This document shows positions 1-11,033 of a stretch of DNA of 64,000 nucleotides, in pieces. The DNA is from Oryzias latipes (Eukaryota > Chordata > Actinopteri > Beloniformes > Adrianichthyidae), in the NCBI RefSeq assembly GCF_002234675.1, contig NC_019859.2, positions 28,825,973 to 28,889,972 of the forward strand, written 5' to 3'. Below the pieces are notes generated by a model, which did not search any database, was not told where the DNA came from, and saw only the letters and a program-made list of their open reading frames with translations. How positions within the stretch are numbered: position 1 is the first letter of the stretch; each line of letters opens with the position of its first letter. Position numbers and translations under genes: made by a program.

Positions 1-280
1 TCCTTCCTGCCGGGCGGGATGTGTGTCATGAAAAGAGTAACAGAGTAAAAGTACTGGTTCTTCGGCACAAACATACACCTGTAGAAGTTAAAAAAATGTG
101 TTCAAGCAACTGTAACTTAGTCAGTGTAACTTATTACCCACTACTAAATCAGGTGTTGCAGATTCTGGTTGGCTGAACACCTGATCCAGATCCAATCAGC
201 AGCGGTTCAGACCAGGATAATAGAGAACAAGCGGGCGGTGGATCTGTGTTTGAACCACTAACACCTGCTCACCTGCTCAG
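1..280 (+). other. intron of sgsh (left edge)
   Basis: Upstream of the first visible sgsh exon. It ends in a good acceptor (CTGCTCAG at 273-280). I see no coding exon or recognisable repeat here; the 5' exons of sgsh must lie left of the window. Confidence 0.6.
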
Positions 281-3200
281 GTCCCCCCCTTTGTGCCGGA
301 CACACCTGCAGCACGAGCGGACCTGGCTGCACAGTACACCACCGTGAGCAGACTGGACCAGGGCGAGTACCAGCACCAGAGCAGAGACGCCAAAACAAAA
401 GCCCAAACGCTGAAGCTGCACATTTCTCCTGCAGGTATCGGGCTGGTTCTGGAGGAGCTCAGAGAGGCGGGTTACGAGAACGACACCCTGATCATCTACA
501 GCTCAGATAACGGCATCCCTTTCCCGAATGGCAGAACCAATCTCTATCACTCCGGAACCGCAGAGCCCATGCTGGTGTCGTCTCCGGAGCGCAGGGAACG
601 CTGGGGGGAAAGCAGCCAGGCCTTCGTCAGCCTGCTAGGTAAGGGTGATGGGGGTGGGGGGTGGTGAGGGAGATGGGCTTCATGGTAAATGAACATGTGA
701 CTCCCCCACAGAGCGGCTGAATCTTTTCATCCAGATCATTTAGAAAGTTTCATTAATCGATCAGAATAACTGGGACCAATTGAGATTTCAGACAATCCTC
801 CTACCCCTCCCAGGTCTGCCTCTGCGGGAGGGGGTCAGGGAAGACAGGAAAGCACATCTGCGAGAAAACCAACGAGAAGAAACAAAGTTTCTGTAAGAGA
901 AAGAACCTGAACGTGCAGAACCCAAGTCAAAAGATCAAAAAGAATAGAAACTGCAACAAGACATGAGAAACAGAGCAGGACCCCCCCCACACACACACAC
1001 ACACACACTCACAGCATGCTCAGCCTCCAACTCAGAAACCTCTGTCCACTCTGATTTCCTGTCAGATTGGCTCCTGACTGATAGAAGACAGTGGTCAGAG
1101 AACGTTTCACTGACATTCATGCACCGTCCTTACAAAGTTCTTCCTAAGATTGCCGACGTTTCTCTTCCAAAAAGGAAAAAAAATCAGCTGAAGTCTTCCT
1201 GGTGGAGCTCATGGGACAGAACTGCAAGGAGAAAAGACCAAACTTCCAGACCGGACAGAAATACCGGCGTGGTTCAGGAGAGCTGTAGAAAGATTTTAAT
1301 GTGACGCTCTCGTCCTTCTTTTCTCCTGCAATGCTCTTGAACAGCCACAGGGGGGCGACCGAGGACGGGAAAAAAGCAGCTTGGAGAAACTGAAGGGATA
1401 AAAGCAACCTTCATTCAAATATAGTTGAGATAAAATGTGACAAATCCACAGATTTCTGATGTGACTGCCCCAGAAATGTTTTTGCTGATCTTTTCTTTGC
1501 TCATACTCTTTTGTGTTTTTTGTTGTTGTTGTTGTTGTACCACAGACATCACCCCCACCATTCTGGACTGGTTTTCTGTGCCGTACCCCCTGTACCGCCT
1601 CCCCGGCAGCCCAGCGGCAGTCCTCCTCACCGGCCGCTCCTTGTTGCCTGCTTTGGAGGCCGAGCCCACAGATTGGTTTACAGTGTTCAGCAGCCAGTCC
1701 CTGCACGAGGTCGGCCCACCTCCTGCTGCTCAGCCCTGTAGGAGACCAACAGCCCCCCCTCACTGCCACGCTTTTCTCGTTTCAGGTTACCATGTACTAC
1801 CCAACTCGCTCCGTCCTCCAGGGGGCGTACCACCTTCTCCACAACCTGCACTACCGCATGCCCTTCCCCATAGATCAAGACCTGTATGTGTCCCCCACCT
1901 TTCAGGACCTGCTGAACCGCACCAGGAGCCGTGAGCCCACCCACTGGTTCAAGAGCCTGGAGCAGTATTACTACAGGGAGCGCTGGGAGCTGTATGACAC
2001 CAGGTCTGTCCCACTCTGGGAGGGTTCATGGATGAGAAATGATGTAGAAATGAAGCACTGATCCAGAGAATATCTACAAACATTCATCTGCTCCTCCTCA
2101 TGTTTGTGGGACATCGTAAGGAACAAATCTAAGACGACATTAATGCCTGACATTAACTGTAAAAGTTCAATGTTGGTCAAAAAAGATGATTAATGTTGGA
2201 AAAAGCAAAATAGTCATCAGACGAGCCACGAATGCTTAAAAAAATATTAAATCTATGGATGAACTCTGAATCGGGTGTTTAAAAAAAAAAAGCTTGATGT
2301 GTTTAACAAAAAACATGTGATGGACGTGTGCCTGAATTTAGAGACCCACTCAATAGAAATCCTGTTTTTGGTGTTTTTAACATGTTCCTGTGGCACATTT
2401 CTCAGGATGGAAGACGTAAAGAAATGTAAGAAATTGGAGTATTTCTATGTTGAAATCGTGGTGAGCAGATGCAGAAATGCTGTTGGCTAAAGCATGTAGG
2501 TGTGAAGTTTAACCTACAATCGGCAGGCTCCCGGCTCCGCTCCATTCTGATGCATCCACTTTCAGAATAACAGATCCATGTACGACTTCATTTTCCCCAT
2601 CTGAGCTGGAATTTGGCTCCAAACTATACTATTGGATAGCTCCAATCATGCTTGTCATTTTTGATGGGTTGGGGGTGTGATGGATCTGAGCTAGTGGGAG
2701 AGAGAGAGGTGGGCTTCCTCAACAGTCCTGCCCACAACTCAGAGGTGAATTTCTCATTTCTGATGAACTCCTGCCGCCCTGCAAAAACTACGTTCTAGAA
2801 GACGACACCGTTTATTTTTGTTTTATGCCCAAAAATGTCATAATCATAATGAAATGACGACTGGGAATGCTTTTTTAAAATCGATCAAAGGCTGAGGTTT
2901 GGAGTGGGACTTATTGGAGAATCCTCAAGTCTTCCAAATTAAAAAAAATTTGAGTTTTAAGATGAACGTTTACTTAAAATATTAAAACTTATTGAGCTTA
3001 AAAATGCCTTAACATTAAAAAAACTAAAAACAAATATGAAAATCAGAAAAAGACCCTAGAGAACAGGCAGGAATCTCCTGAAAGACAGAATATTTTCAGA
3101 CCAGAATGGATGAAACATCTGAAAACATGAGGAGTTTAAGCACCTGAAGACCTCACAGTCTAAAGGTCATCAGATTTCACCATTGAAATGTTCAGAAGCT

Positions 3201-4195
3201 CTGACCAAAACCAAAACAGTCTAGAAGCATACACTGTATTGGCAGCTGTGAGGTAGAGATGTTTGGAAAAGCTCATAAGCTTCCCTCGAGGTAATGCTCT
3301 TTTTGGAGGGAGATCAGGCCAACTGGTGTTGGAATGAAGCGGGGGGGAGGGAGGGGGTTCTATGTAATCTATAAGATGTTCCGAGGCTTCATGAAGTCCA
3401 TGAGAACCAAAAATACCCGAAGTGTATCACAGATCAATGCTCTTTCACATGTAGGGCGTCAGGATCCAGAAACACAGTCCAGACATGAGAAACAGTTTCT
3501 GCGTGGACGTCTTTATCTGACGGGAAGTTCTCTGCTTTAAACCGATATTTGATTGTTGGAATGATGAAGTGATGCTTTAGAAAACTGAAGGAGAATGAGC
3601 AGGAACTCTGTCAGCGGCACACGCTGCTTCTTTGTGGTTTTACGGGGAAGCAGCCTCCGAAGGTTCAGATGTTACGTTTCTAATCCCTTTTCATGAAAAA
3701 CAGACAATCAAAGATGAGTCAAGCTGAGGAAACCTTTAGGCTGCCTCTTTCCACAGAATATTCCTCAACCGATGAAGAGAAACCGCGGAGCTGAGTGGGA
3801 AGTTTCTCCATCACAGCCTGGATGTGCGCACTTCAGGGGCAGTTTAGCATCATTTTTATGTTCCAGTGTTCACACATTAACCCCACAGCTTCAATAAATC
3901 TTTTAAAGCTCATTCTGTTTCTATTTCCTGTTCATTCCGTTTGTTTTAATAGAATTGATAAACAGTGCAGAAAGTTTGGAGAGCAGATGTTCATGGTCTG
4001 TGATTTGGCAGGTCTGACCCTCTGGAGGTGAGGAACCTGGCTTCTGACGCCTCCTACAGCGCCGTGCTGGAGGAGCTACAGCAGCGCCTGAAGAAGTGGC
4101 AGTGGGAGACAGGAGACCCCTGGGTCTGTGGACCGGACTACGTCCTGGAGGCAAAACTGACACCTCAGTGCAGACCACTCTATAACTCACTATGA
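281..4195 (+). CDS. sgsh: N-sulfoglucosamine sulfohydrolase (heparan N-sulfatase), 3' part
   Basis: Lysosomal sulfatase that removes N-linked sulfate from terminal glucosamine during heparan sulfate breakdown. Five exons are visible: 281-362, 435-638, 1546-1709, 1786-2003 and 4012-4195 (TGA). They total 852 nt, giving the last 283 residues of a protein that is about 500 residues in mammals. Landmark stretches matching SGSH are [78 protein letters not shown] and [13 protein letters not shown]. The catalytic Cys that becomes formylglycine lies upstream and is not visible. The intron at 363-434 starts with GC rather than GT, is 72 nt long, and is open in frame. The other introns are GT-AG. The exon match to human SGSH is nearly continuous, so identity is secure. 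Confidence 0.96.
2004..4011 (+). other. last intron of sgsh, about 2 kb
   Basis: Runs from the donor after 2003 to the acceptor at 4010-4011. It is mostly AT-rich unique-looking sequence, plus a diverged copy of a dispersed repeat at about 2510-2760. No convincing exon or RNA gene was seen. Confidence 0.5.
2510..2760 (+). repeat. diverged dispersed repeat, copy 1
   Basis: This block is clearly related to 48750-49000. Shared pieces include CTGGAATYTGGCTCCAAACT (here about 2610), a CTCCATYCTGA block about 70 bases before it, a run of GTTGGGGGT, and CAACTCAGAG/CAACTAAGG after AACAGYCTTGYCCA-like sequence. The two copies have many substitutions and indels, so this is an old element of unknown class. 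Confidence 0.5.
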
Positions 4196-4262
4196 TGGAC
4201 CCTGATGCACTCTGACACCACCCTACAAAACATCTGTAAATGTCAAAGCTGTTTATGAAAAA

Positions 4263-4268
4263 AATAAA
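4263..4268 (+). promoter_or_regulatory. sgsh: polyadenylation signal of sgsh
   Basis: AATAAA 68 bases after the sgsh stop codon at 4193-4195. It is the first such signal downstream. Confidence 0.75.
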
Positions 4269-4547
4269 CCATTTTACAGTTTATGAAGCTCTAGCACGCG
4301 CCCTCTCTACGCAAAGGTCCAGTTTGAACCAAACTGTACATTTAACCTTTCAGCCCCCTGACTGTCATGGCTGACTAACAGGAATCCATTTTTACCTTCA
4401 GCGTCAGAGAGGGGCAGAGCCCCCCCCCCCCCCCCCCCGACTCCAGCATCAAGAACGGATCAATTTAGATTAAGAGGGCCATCATCCGCCCACCTCCGCT
4501 GTGATTTGACGCGTGTCCCAGGTCACGCACGCGCGCTCCTAGCACAG
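4269..4547 (+). other. sgsh-npb intergenic region
   Basis: About 280 bp between the sgsh poly(A) signal and the npb TATA-like box. It contains a 19-base C run (4420-4438) and a TGACGCG/GGTCACG region (4507-4527) that could bind CREB/ATF-type factors. Regulatory meaning is inference only. Confidence 0.4.
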
Positions 4548-4555
4548 TATTTAAA
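4548..4555 (+). promoter_or_regulatory. npb: TATA-like box of npb
   Basis: TATTTAAA about 95 bases upstream of the npb start codon. The spacing fits a short 5' UTR beginning near 4580. It is the only TATA-like site in this GC-richer stretch, so it is the likely core promoter. Confidence 0.55.
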
Positions 4556-4644
4556 GCGCAGAAAGTTTTCCGAGTTCATCCAAAACCCCGCAGACAAGCA
4601 GCGCCGTGTTCCTCCGCGTCAAAGGTGCCAGCTCTATCCCAAAC

Positions 4645-5230
4645 ATGGACAGGTCGGTCAGGTTCGCTGTGGTCTGCGTCGGAGTGTCTCTGCTCGTTTC
4701 CTGCCACTCAGCTGAAGCCTGGTACAAGCAGTCCACCGGACCCATTTTCTACCCGGTGGGGCGCGCGTCCGGTTTGCTGTCCGGCATCAGGAGGTCACCG
4801 TACGTCCGGAGAGCCGAGTCCGAGGAGGTCCTGGCGGACAGTAAAGAGGCGGCCGAGAACAGCGTGACCCACGACGCCAGCAGGCAGATCTCTGCGCTCA
4901 AAGACATGGTGAGTCCAGCTGAGCGCGCGGCGACATCCGAACGCAGAGCTGCAGAGCAGGCTGTGAAACCGCGCGTGCGTAAAGGCGCACAGAGCAGCGG
5001 AGAAACGGTCGAAACTTAAGTTTTGGCCGTTTGTGCAGATCATATTTCCACAAGTGTTTGAAAAGGGAATTTTTAAAAACTTTGCCTCCCCCCCCCCCCA
5101 GGCCATCTGCGTGAAGGACGTCTCCCCCAACCTGAAGACATGCGAGCTGCTGCGGGACGGGACCGGAACCTTCCAGTGCAAGGCGGATGTCTTCCTCACC
5201 CTGGACTCCTTGGACTGCCTGTCCGCGTGA
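4645..5230 (+). CDS. npb: neuropeptide B precursor
   Basis: Secreted precursor of neuropeptide B, ligand of NPBWR-type G-protein-coupled receptors. Two exons, 4645-4908 and 5102-5230, encode 130 residues (125 in human). Residues 1-25 form a hydrophobic signal peptide ending SAEA. The mature peptide starts WYKQ at residue 26 and runs to PYV at residue 54. It contains the family core [16 protein letters not shown] and is followed by an Arg-Arg cleavage pair (55-56). Exon 2 carries the conserved C-terminal region with Cys in [19 protein letters not shown] and DCLSA. The start is the ATG at 4645, the first in-frame ATG after the TATA-like box. The exon 2 acceptor follows a poly-C tract. The close match to mammalian NPB and its position near pcyt2 and sirt7 support the call. 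Confidence 0.95.
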
Positions 5231-5744
5231 GCGGAGCACGCGCGCGCAGCCCCAATCCTCCACCTGCAAACGCTTCTATTGAGAGGGGGGGAGACTGTAA
5301 GAAAATCTGGGAGGATGCAGGAGAGCGCGCGGGTGGATGAGAATGTTGTTATTGAAACATTTTTGCTTTAGTTTGACAGAATTATCTGAAGCCATGTTGA
5401 CTGTAGGGCGAATTTCCCCAAAAACACTGCTTTTATTTTACCTATTAAAATGAAGAAAGACTGAGAAGCTGCTGTGTCTCTGATTTTGTTACTAAATCTT
5501 TTCATAGATGAGTTAAAATAAAAACGTGAATGTTTTTTCTTTTGTAGTTTGAACATCAAAAACACAAAACATGACTAACTTTCAGATCAAACTAATCTGA
5601 TTTTTATTATCATAAGAAGCAGCTGCAGGTTCAAACCTTGAGCTGCGGCTCATTAGCAGCTGTGACGCTCAGCCGCAGTGATGGATGAGTGGAAAACGTC
5701 GGTATGCATGGATGAATCCTCCGGAGCTCTGCTGCTGTGCAGCG
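5231..5744 (+). other. npb 3' UTR and downstream flank
   Basis: The npb 3' UTR probably ends after AATAAA at 5517-5522. From there to 5744 the sequence is the pre-insertion flank of the L1 element. No other gene is visible. Confidence 0.6.
5517..5522 (+). promoter_or_regulatory. npb: polyadenylation signal of npb
   Basis: AATAAA about 290 bases after the npb stop, followed by a T-rich stretch (5531-5545). It is the best candidate 3' end for npb. Confidence 0.55.
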
Positions 5745-5761
5745 AAAACTATACAAACGTC
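5745..5761 (+). repeat. target-site duplication, left copy, of the L1
   Basis: AAAACTATACAAACGTC is repeated exactly at 13704-13720 directly after the poly(A) tail. The A-rich start fits L1 endonuclease cleavage at a TTTT/A-like site on the other strand. It fixes the 5' end of the element at 5762. Confidence 0.93.
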
Positions 5762-5989
5762 GCTGAGACCTTACCGTGATGCTGTAGTATCGCGAGACCC
5801 AGCGAGACGAGTGTGGTGAGTCGACCTGGCGGCGCGTAAGCATTTGAACAAACATTTTCGATCTTGTTTCATTTTTCCGCCATATTAAAACATTTCCTGC
5901 TAACTAACATAACCTGTTAAGAGTATTAAGCTTCTGTCAGCCTGGAGGACCTGGAGAATTTCATTGACGAGTGTTTTAATACCTGCAAC

Positions 5990-6763
5990 ATGGTGAAGCC
6001 CAGAACCGCCACCACCACCCCCTCCGCCAAGCGTGAACGGCCTGAGGACTCTCCCGGGGCTGTGTCCTCTCCGGGCAGCGGAATGAGCGATATCCTGGAT
6101 TCGATTGACAAAAAGCTCTCCAGCTTTGATGGCCGCCTCAATCTGCTGGAGATCCTCCATAGAGAATTTCAAGGTCTGCGGGAGTCTCTGGAATTCAGCC
6201 AGCAGCAGGTGCGGGAGCTCGCAGCGGAGAACCAGGCCCTCAGAGAGACCGTGAAGACCCTGAGCAGTGACACCGCCCGTCTCTCCGAGGAGAACCGATC
6301 CATCAAGGAAACCCTCCTGGATCTTCAGTCGAGGAGCATGAGGGACAATCTAGTGGTCGCGGGGGTTCCAGAGGAGGTAGGAGAAGACCCCGAGGCCACC
6401 GTTAGATCCTTTTTACAGGTCCACCTGAAGCTCCCCAAGGAGGAGGTGCAGAAGATCTCCTTCCACAGGGTTCACCGCCTCGGAGGAAGAAGGTCCGACC
6501 ACCAGCGCCCGCGTCCTATTGTGGCTAAATTCGAACACTTCAAACAGAAGGAGTTGGTGAAGGGCCGCGGACGGGAATTGAGAGGCACGCATTACAGCGT
6601 GAATGACCAGTTCCCGGCAGAAATCCTCCGCAGAAGGAAGATCCTGTTCCCGCTGAGGAGGAAGCATCTTGCTGCTGGTTCGAGAGCGATTGTGGCTGTT
6701 GACAAACTTTACGTGGACGGCCGGCTGTTCCGGGACCCGGAGATCACCCCCTGGCTGTGCTGA
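5990..6763 (+). CDS. L1 ORF1 protein (coiled-coil, RRM-like nucleic-acid chaperone)
   Basis: 257 residues. In L1 elements this protein binds element RNA and forms the ribonucleoprotein needed for target-primed reverse transcription. Residues about 35-120 are heptad-like and charged (QQQVRELAAENQALRETVK) and look like a coiled coil for trimerisation. An RRM-like core follows from about 120 (RSMRDNLVVAGVPEE), then the C-terminal domain with VAKFEHFKQKELV and RRRKILFPLRRKH. This is the usual order of the Transposase_22/L1 ORF1p family. The frame is intact with an ATG at 5990. N-terminal 25 residues are basic and Pro/Thr-rich. Confidence 0.9.
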   Translation: MVKPRTATTTPSAKRERPEDSPGAVSSPGSGMSDILDSIDKKLSSFDGRLNLLEILHREFQGLRESLEFSQQQVRELAAENQALRETVKTLSSDTARLSEENRSIKETLLDLQSRSMRDNLVVAGVPEEVGEDPEATVRSFLQVHLKLPKEEVQKISFHRVHRLGGRRSDHQRPRPIVAKFEHFKQKELVKGRGRELRGTHYSVNDQFPAEILRRRKILFPLRRKHLAAGSRAIVAVDKLYVDGRLFRDPEITPWLC

Positions 6764-7289
6764 AGGCTTTCAGATCCGCGCTGAGAACATCTGCGCTGCC
6801 CAGAAGAAACCCGCTAAACTTACTTCAATGAATGGAAAACCGGATCATCAATAATCCACACCTCGATCGCAGGAAAACAGTCTTTTTTTTTCTTCGTCAC
6901 CTCAGTCCCACTGATGTTTCTATTGTTGTTTTGTTGTTGTTTTCGTTTTCCCTTCTATCTCTTTTTTTCTTTCCTTTACTCTCCCCCCCCCCTCTCCCCC
7001 CTCATTATATGTAAATCACCTGGAAGCAACTCATCCTCGGTAAGTATTTATTTATGCACGGAACGGGCGCGCGCACACACAAGCGCACACAGGGGCGTGC
7101 ACATGCGATCCCGCACACACACGCCGACATACTGCAATCACCTCACACAGGCTCTCATAGGACGCACGCGACACGCAGCTCACATAGCCAGAAAACGTTC
7201 ACGCGCACAGCGCTTCTCAATGCGGGCACGCGCACACGGACTGGCACACATGCATCACTTAGCTTTACACCTTTTCAGTCAGAGCAGTT

Positions 7290-10200
7290 ATGAACAGTCT
7301 TAACATCGTTAGCTGGAATGTGCGTGGACTTGGCTCTGAGCCAAAGAGATTGAAAGTGTTAAATCACCTGGATGGTCTAAAAGCAGATATAGCTCTACTG
7401 CAGGAGACCCATTTATCAAATTCTTTGGATCACCTTATGTGCTGCTTACAATTTCCAGTTATATACTCTGCCAGTTACAACTCCAAACAAAGAGGAGTTG
7501 CTGTTTTAATTAATAAAAATCTTAATTTTACTCATAAGGATACAGTTACTGACCCAGAAGGCAGATTTGTAATCATTAATATATCCATTCAGAATAAGGA
7601 CTATTGTATAGTGAGTATTTATGGTCCCAATGTTGACGACTCTTCCTTCTTTCACAGATTCTTCACCTCACTCTCAGTTCACTCTGACTCCACAATCATT
7701 ATAGGAGGAGACTTCAACCTTGTTTTGGACCCTGAACTTGACAGACTCAGCACAGCAGCAAACCAGCGTACATGGCGGTCTGCAAGTATTCTAAAGCAGT
7801 ACATGAATGATCTGGGTCTCTGCGACGCGTGGCGCTCATGTCACCCAAGCACTAAAGGGTTCACCTTTTTTTCTCCAGTTCACTATTCACACTCCCGTTT
7901 AGACTATTTATTAATCAGTAACTCTCTTTTAAAAAATATTCAAAGCTCCAATATCCATCCAATTATTATCAGTGATCATGCACCAGTCTCTGCAAACATT
8001 TCTAGGGAAAAATCCACACCCTCTGGTACAACCTGGAGGTTTAATACGTCTCTGTTAAAGGACCAGGAATTTCTTGAATTCTTTAAAAAAGAGTGGGCAA
8101 CCTTCTTAGACTTCAACAATACTCCAGACATCCCACCGTGCGTTCTTTGGGAAACAGCAAAGGCAGTCATGAGAGGGAAAATCATTTCTTATTCAACGCA
8201 CAAAAAACGCAAAGAGAAAGCAGATTTATTAGAATTAGAAAATAAAATCAAAACCCTGGAGACTGCTTATGCTGCTTCTGCACAGGAACACATTCTGGGA
8301 CATCTGAAAAATTTAAAGCTGCAGTTAAATGACATCATTAATAAACAAACACAATTTCAAATACAAAGGCTGCGACTTGAAAGATTTGAAAACTCTAATA
8401 AATCTGGCAAATTTCTGGCTAATCAGCTTAAAATTAACAGAGAAAAATCATCAATCACCTCTATTATGGACCAAACAGGAAATGTCACCCATGACCCGGT
8501 CAAAATTAATAACGAATTTGAAAACTTTTATAAAAACCTGTACACACCGCAGATCAATCCGTCAGAGCAAAGTATTGACTCATTTCTTAATAATGTAAAC
8601 CTACCCAGGCTAAATGAGGATCAAATCACAAACTTAGATTCTCCGCTCTCGCCGTCTGAACTTCATGAAGCTCTATTACTAATGCCTAATGGTAAAGCAC
8701 CAGGGCCTGACGGCTTTCCTGCTGAGTTTTATAAAGAATTCTGGGAACAACTGGCACCAACATTTTATAAAACTGTCACATCTATTAATGAGAGCCAATC
8801 AATGCCACATAACATGAACTCAGCCAACATAATTCTTCTTCTAAAACCAGACAAAGATCCCACTAGTCCTTCAAGCTATCGCCCCATTTCTTTAATCAAT
8901 GCAGATGTAAAAATTATCTGCAAAGCACTAGCACAGAGAATAGAAAAAATCACTCCTCACATAATCCACTTCGACCAGACTGGATTCATCAAAGGCAGAC
9001 ACTCGGATGATAATGTCCGTAGACTAGTTAATATAATAGACTTTGCCACCATTAAAAACCAGGAAATGACGGTACTATCGCTGGATGCTGAAAAAGCCTT
9101 TGACAGAGTTAATTGGAAGTTCCTTATTGCTGCCCTCCATAAGTTTGGTTTTGGAGAAGCATTCATCAATTGGATCAAAATATTATATCACAACCCCAAT
9201 GCATCAGTTAGAACTAATAAACAGACTTCAAACAGGTTTTTTCTTGGAAGAGGAACCAGACAGGGCTGCCCACTCTCTCCTTCTCTTTTTGCTATATTCA
9301 TTGAGCCTTTAGCTGCAGCAATAAGACAGAATGAGAGCATTATAGGAATAAAAACCAAACACAGCCATCATAAAATTAGTCTTTATGCGGATGACATATT
9401 ACTGTTTTTAAGGAATTTACATTCTGTAAATGAAACAGCAATGATCATAAATGAATTCTCCTCCATATCAGACTATTCCATTAATTGGAATAAGTCTGTT
9501 TTATTACCACTCAACAGGAATATGGAACAAAGACTCACAATTCCAGTTAAAACAGGAAATATCAAATATCTGGGTATCTACTTTTCCCCCAAACTATCAG
9601 AACTGGTGCAGCTAAACCACACCCCATTACTGAAAAGCATACAGGACGATCTAACACGCTGGACCAACCTGCCTCTGTCCCTTATGGGCAAGGTAGCCAC
9701 GGTTAAAATGAAAATCTTACCCAAAGTTAATTATCTCTTCTCAATGATTCCCACACAACCGCCATTAAAATGGTTCAAAACATTAGACTCATCCATATCA
9801 AGCTTTCTATGGAACAACAAACCTGCAAGAATTAGTCTAAAAACTTTAAAATCTGCAAAAAGCTGTGGAGGATTAGAACTACCTAATTTCCACAAATACT
9901 TTCTTGCAAATAGATTACAATATATCTTAAAATGGTTAAAAAATAATCCAGAAACCAACTCATGGTTAGACTTGGAACAGGTGTTATGTGGAAAGATCAA
10001 CCTGTCACAGCTACCATTTATTAGCCAAATAGTTAAAAAACAGGATTGTTTCAAAAGCATTAATATAAATGCCACCTTAACAGCCTGGTGGGAATTTCTC
10101 AAAATATCAAAATCATCAATTCAACCGTGCAAAATGACACCCATCTGGAACAACCCGGACATCCTTATTAACAAAAAAATGATTCACTTCCCAGCTTGGC

Positions 10201-11033
10201 AAGCAGGGGGCATAAAACAACTAGAGCACGTAATTATTGATAGAAGATTCATAACCCCCCAGGAACTTCAAGACAAACATGGAATAAATAACTTCTTGGA
10301 ATATCAGCAACTTAAATCAAGTATTACTAAAAAGTATAAAATTAAAGACGACGATTTAAAGCTACCAGATGTAGTTACCACTCTGATTAATTTTTCAATG
10401 AATAGAACTCTCTCCAAAATATACAAACTTTTATGCAATTTAGATAACAATATTGCCCTTCCAACAAAAAAATGGGATGCAGATTTGAGCATCAGCACAG
10501 ATGAAAGCTTCTGGTCAGAACTTTGTCTAAACACCTTTAAACTGACAAAAAGTTCAAATCTGCAGCTAATCCATCTCAAAACTCTTCACAGAATTTACTA
10601 CACTGGACAGAGGATGTTCAAGATGGGTCTCAGTAACTCAGACATTTGCGAGCACTGTGATAATAATCTACCCGACAGCTACATGCACGCACTGTGGTTC
10701 TGCACTCCTGTCAAGGCTCTCTGGCAGCAGGTATGTGCCGATTTATCAGTCTGGCTTAAGGTTTCAATCACTGCCTCACCGTCACTTTGTGTGCTTGGTG
10801 ACATGAGTGCCATCGATATAGAAGAAGGATTAGCATCTATCATTTTCATAACTCTTTGTATTGCCAAAAAAACTATTTTAATAAATTGGAAAAACAAGAA
10901 AAATATAAACATAAGTCAACACAGAAATCTGCTGTTTGATCATATCAGCTTGGAAAAAATGTCAGCCCAAAGCTCAAGTAACTTTGAAAGAATTCAGTCT
11001 CTCTGGTCTCCTGTGGTTGACTCCATGACTTAG
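7290..11033 (+). CDS. L1 ORF2 protein: AP-like endonuclease and reverse transcriptase
   Basis: 1247 residues, intact. Nicks genomic DNA and reverse-transcribes element RNA at the nick. The N-terminal endonuclease (about 1-235) shows WNVRGLG with Asn10, LLQETHL with Glu39, IYGPN, GGDFNLVLD, SRLDYLLIS and SDHAPV with Asp229/His230. The reverse transcriptase (about 480-760) shows LKPDKDPTSPSSYRPISLIN, FIKGRHSDDN, LSLDAEKAFDRVNW (motif A), GTRQGCPLSPSLF and YADD at residues 699-702 (motif C). Near the C terminus a Cys-His motif (CEHC...H...C, about 1120-1140) matches the zinc-knuckle-like region of L1 ORF2. All catalytic residues I can check are present. Start at 7290 places MNSLNIVSWN directly at the endonuclease fold. 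Confidence 0.96.
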   Translation: MNSLNIVSWNVRGLGSEPKRLKVLNHLDGLKADIALLQETHLSNSLDHLMCCLQFPVIYSASYNSKQRGVAVLINKNLNFTHKDTVTDPEGRFVIINISIQNKDYCIVSIYGPNVDDSSFFHRFFTSLSVHSDSTIIIGGDFNLVLDPELDRLSTAANQRTWRSASILKQYMNDLGLCDAWRSCHPSTKGFTFFSPVHYSHSRLDYLLISNSLLKNIQSSNIHPIIISDHAPVSANISREKSTPSGTTWRFNTSLLKDQEFLEFFKKEWATFLDFNNTPDIPPCVLWETAKAVMRGKIISYSTHKKRKEKADLLELENKIKTLETAYAASAQEHILGHLKNLKLQLNDIINKQTQFQIQRLRLERFENSNKSGKFLANQLKINREKSSITSIMDQTGNVTHDPVKINNEFENFYKNLYTPQINPSEQSIDSFLNNVNLPRLNEDQITNLDSPLSPSELHEALLLMPNGKAPGPDGFPAEFYKEFWEQLAPTFYKTVTSINESQSMPHNMNSANIILLLKPDKDPTSPSSYRPISLINADVKIICKALAQRIEKITPHIIHFDQTGFIKGRHSDDNVRRLVNIIDFATIKNQEMTVLSLDAEKAFDRVNWKFLIAALHKFGFGEAFINWIKILYHNPNASVRTNKQTSNRFFLGRGTRQGCPLSPSLFAIFIEPLAAAIRQNESIIGIKTKHSHHKISLYADDILLFLRNLHSVNETAMIINEFSSISDYSINWNKSVLLPLNRNMEQRLTIPVKTGNIKYLGIYFSPKLSELVQLNHTPLLKSIQDDLTRWTNLPLSLMGKVATVKMKILPKVNYLFSMIPTQPPLKWFKTLDSSISSFLWNNKPARISLKTLKSAKSCGGLELPNFHKYFLANRLQYILKWLKNNPETNSWLDLEQVLCGKINLSQLPFISQIVKKQDCFKSININATLTAWWEFLKISKSSIQPCKMTPIWNNPDILINKKMIHFPAWQAGGIKQLEHVIIDRRFITPQELQDKHGINNFLEYQQLKSSITKKYKIKDDDLKLPDVVTTLINFSMNRTLSKIYKLLCNLDNNIALPTKKWDADLSISTDESFWSELCLNTFKLTKSSNLQLIHLKTLHRIYYTGQRMFKMGLSNSDICEHCDNNLPDSYMHALWFCTPVKALWQQVCADLSVWLKVSITASPSLCVLGDMSAIDIEEGLASIIFITLCIAKKTILINWKNKKNINISQHRNLLFDHISLEKMSAQSSSNFERIQSLWSPVVDSMT

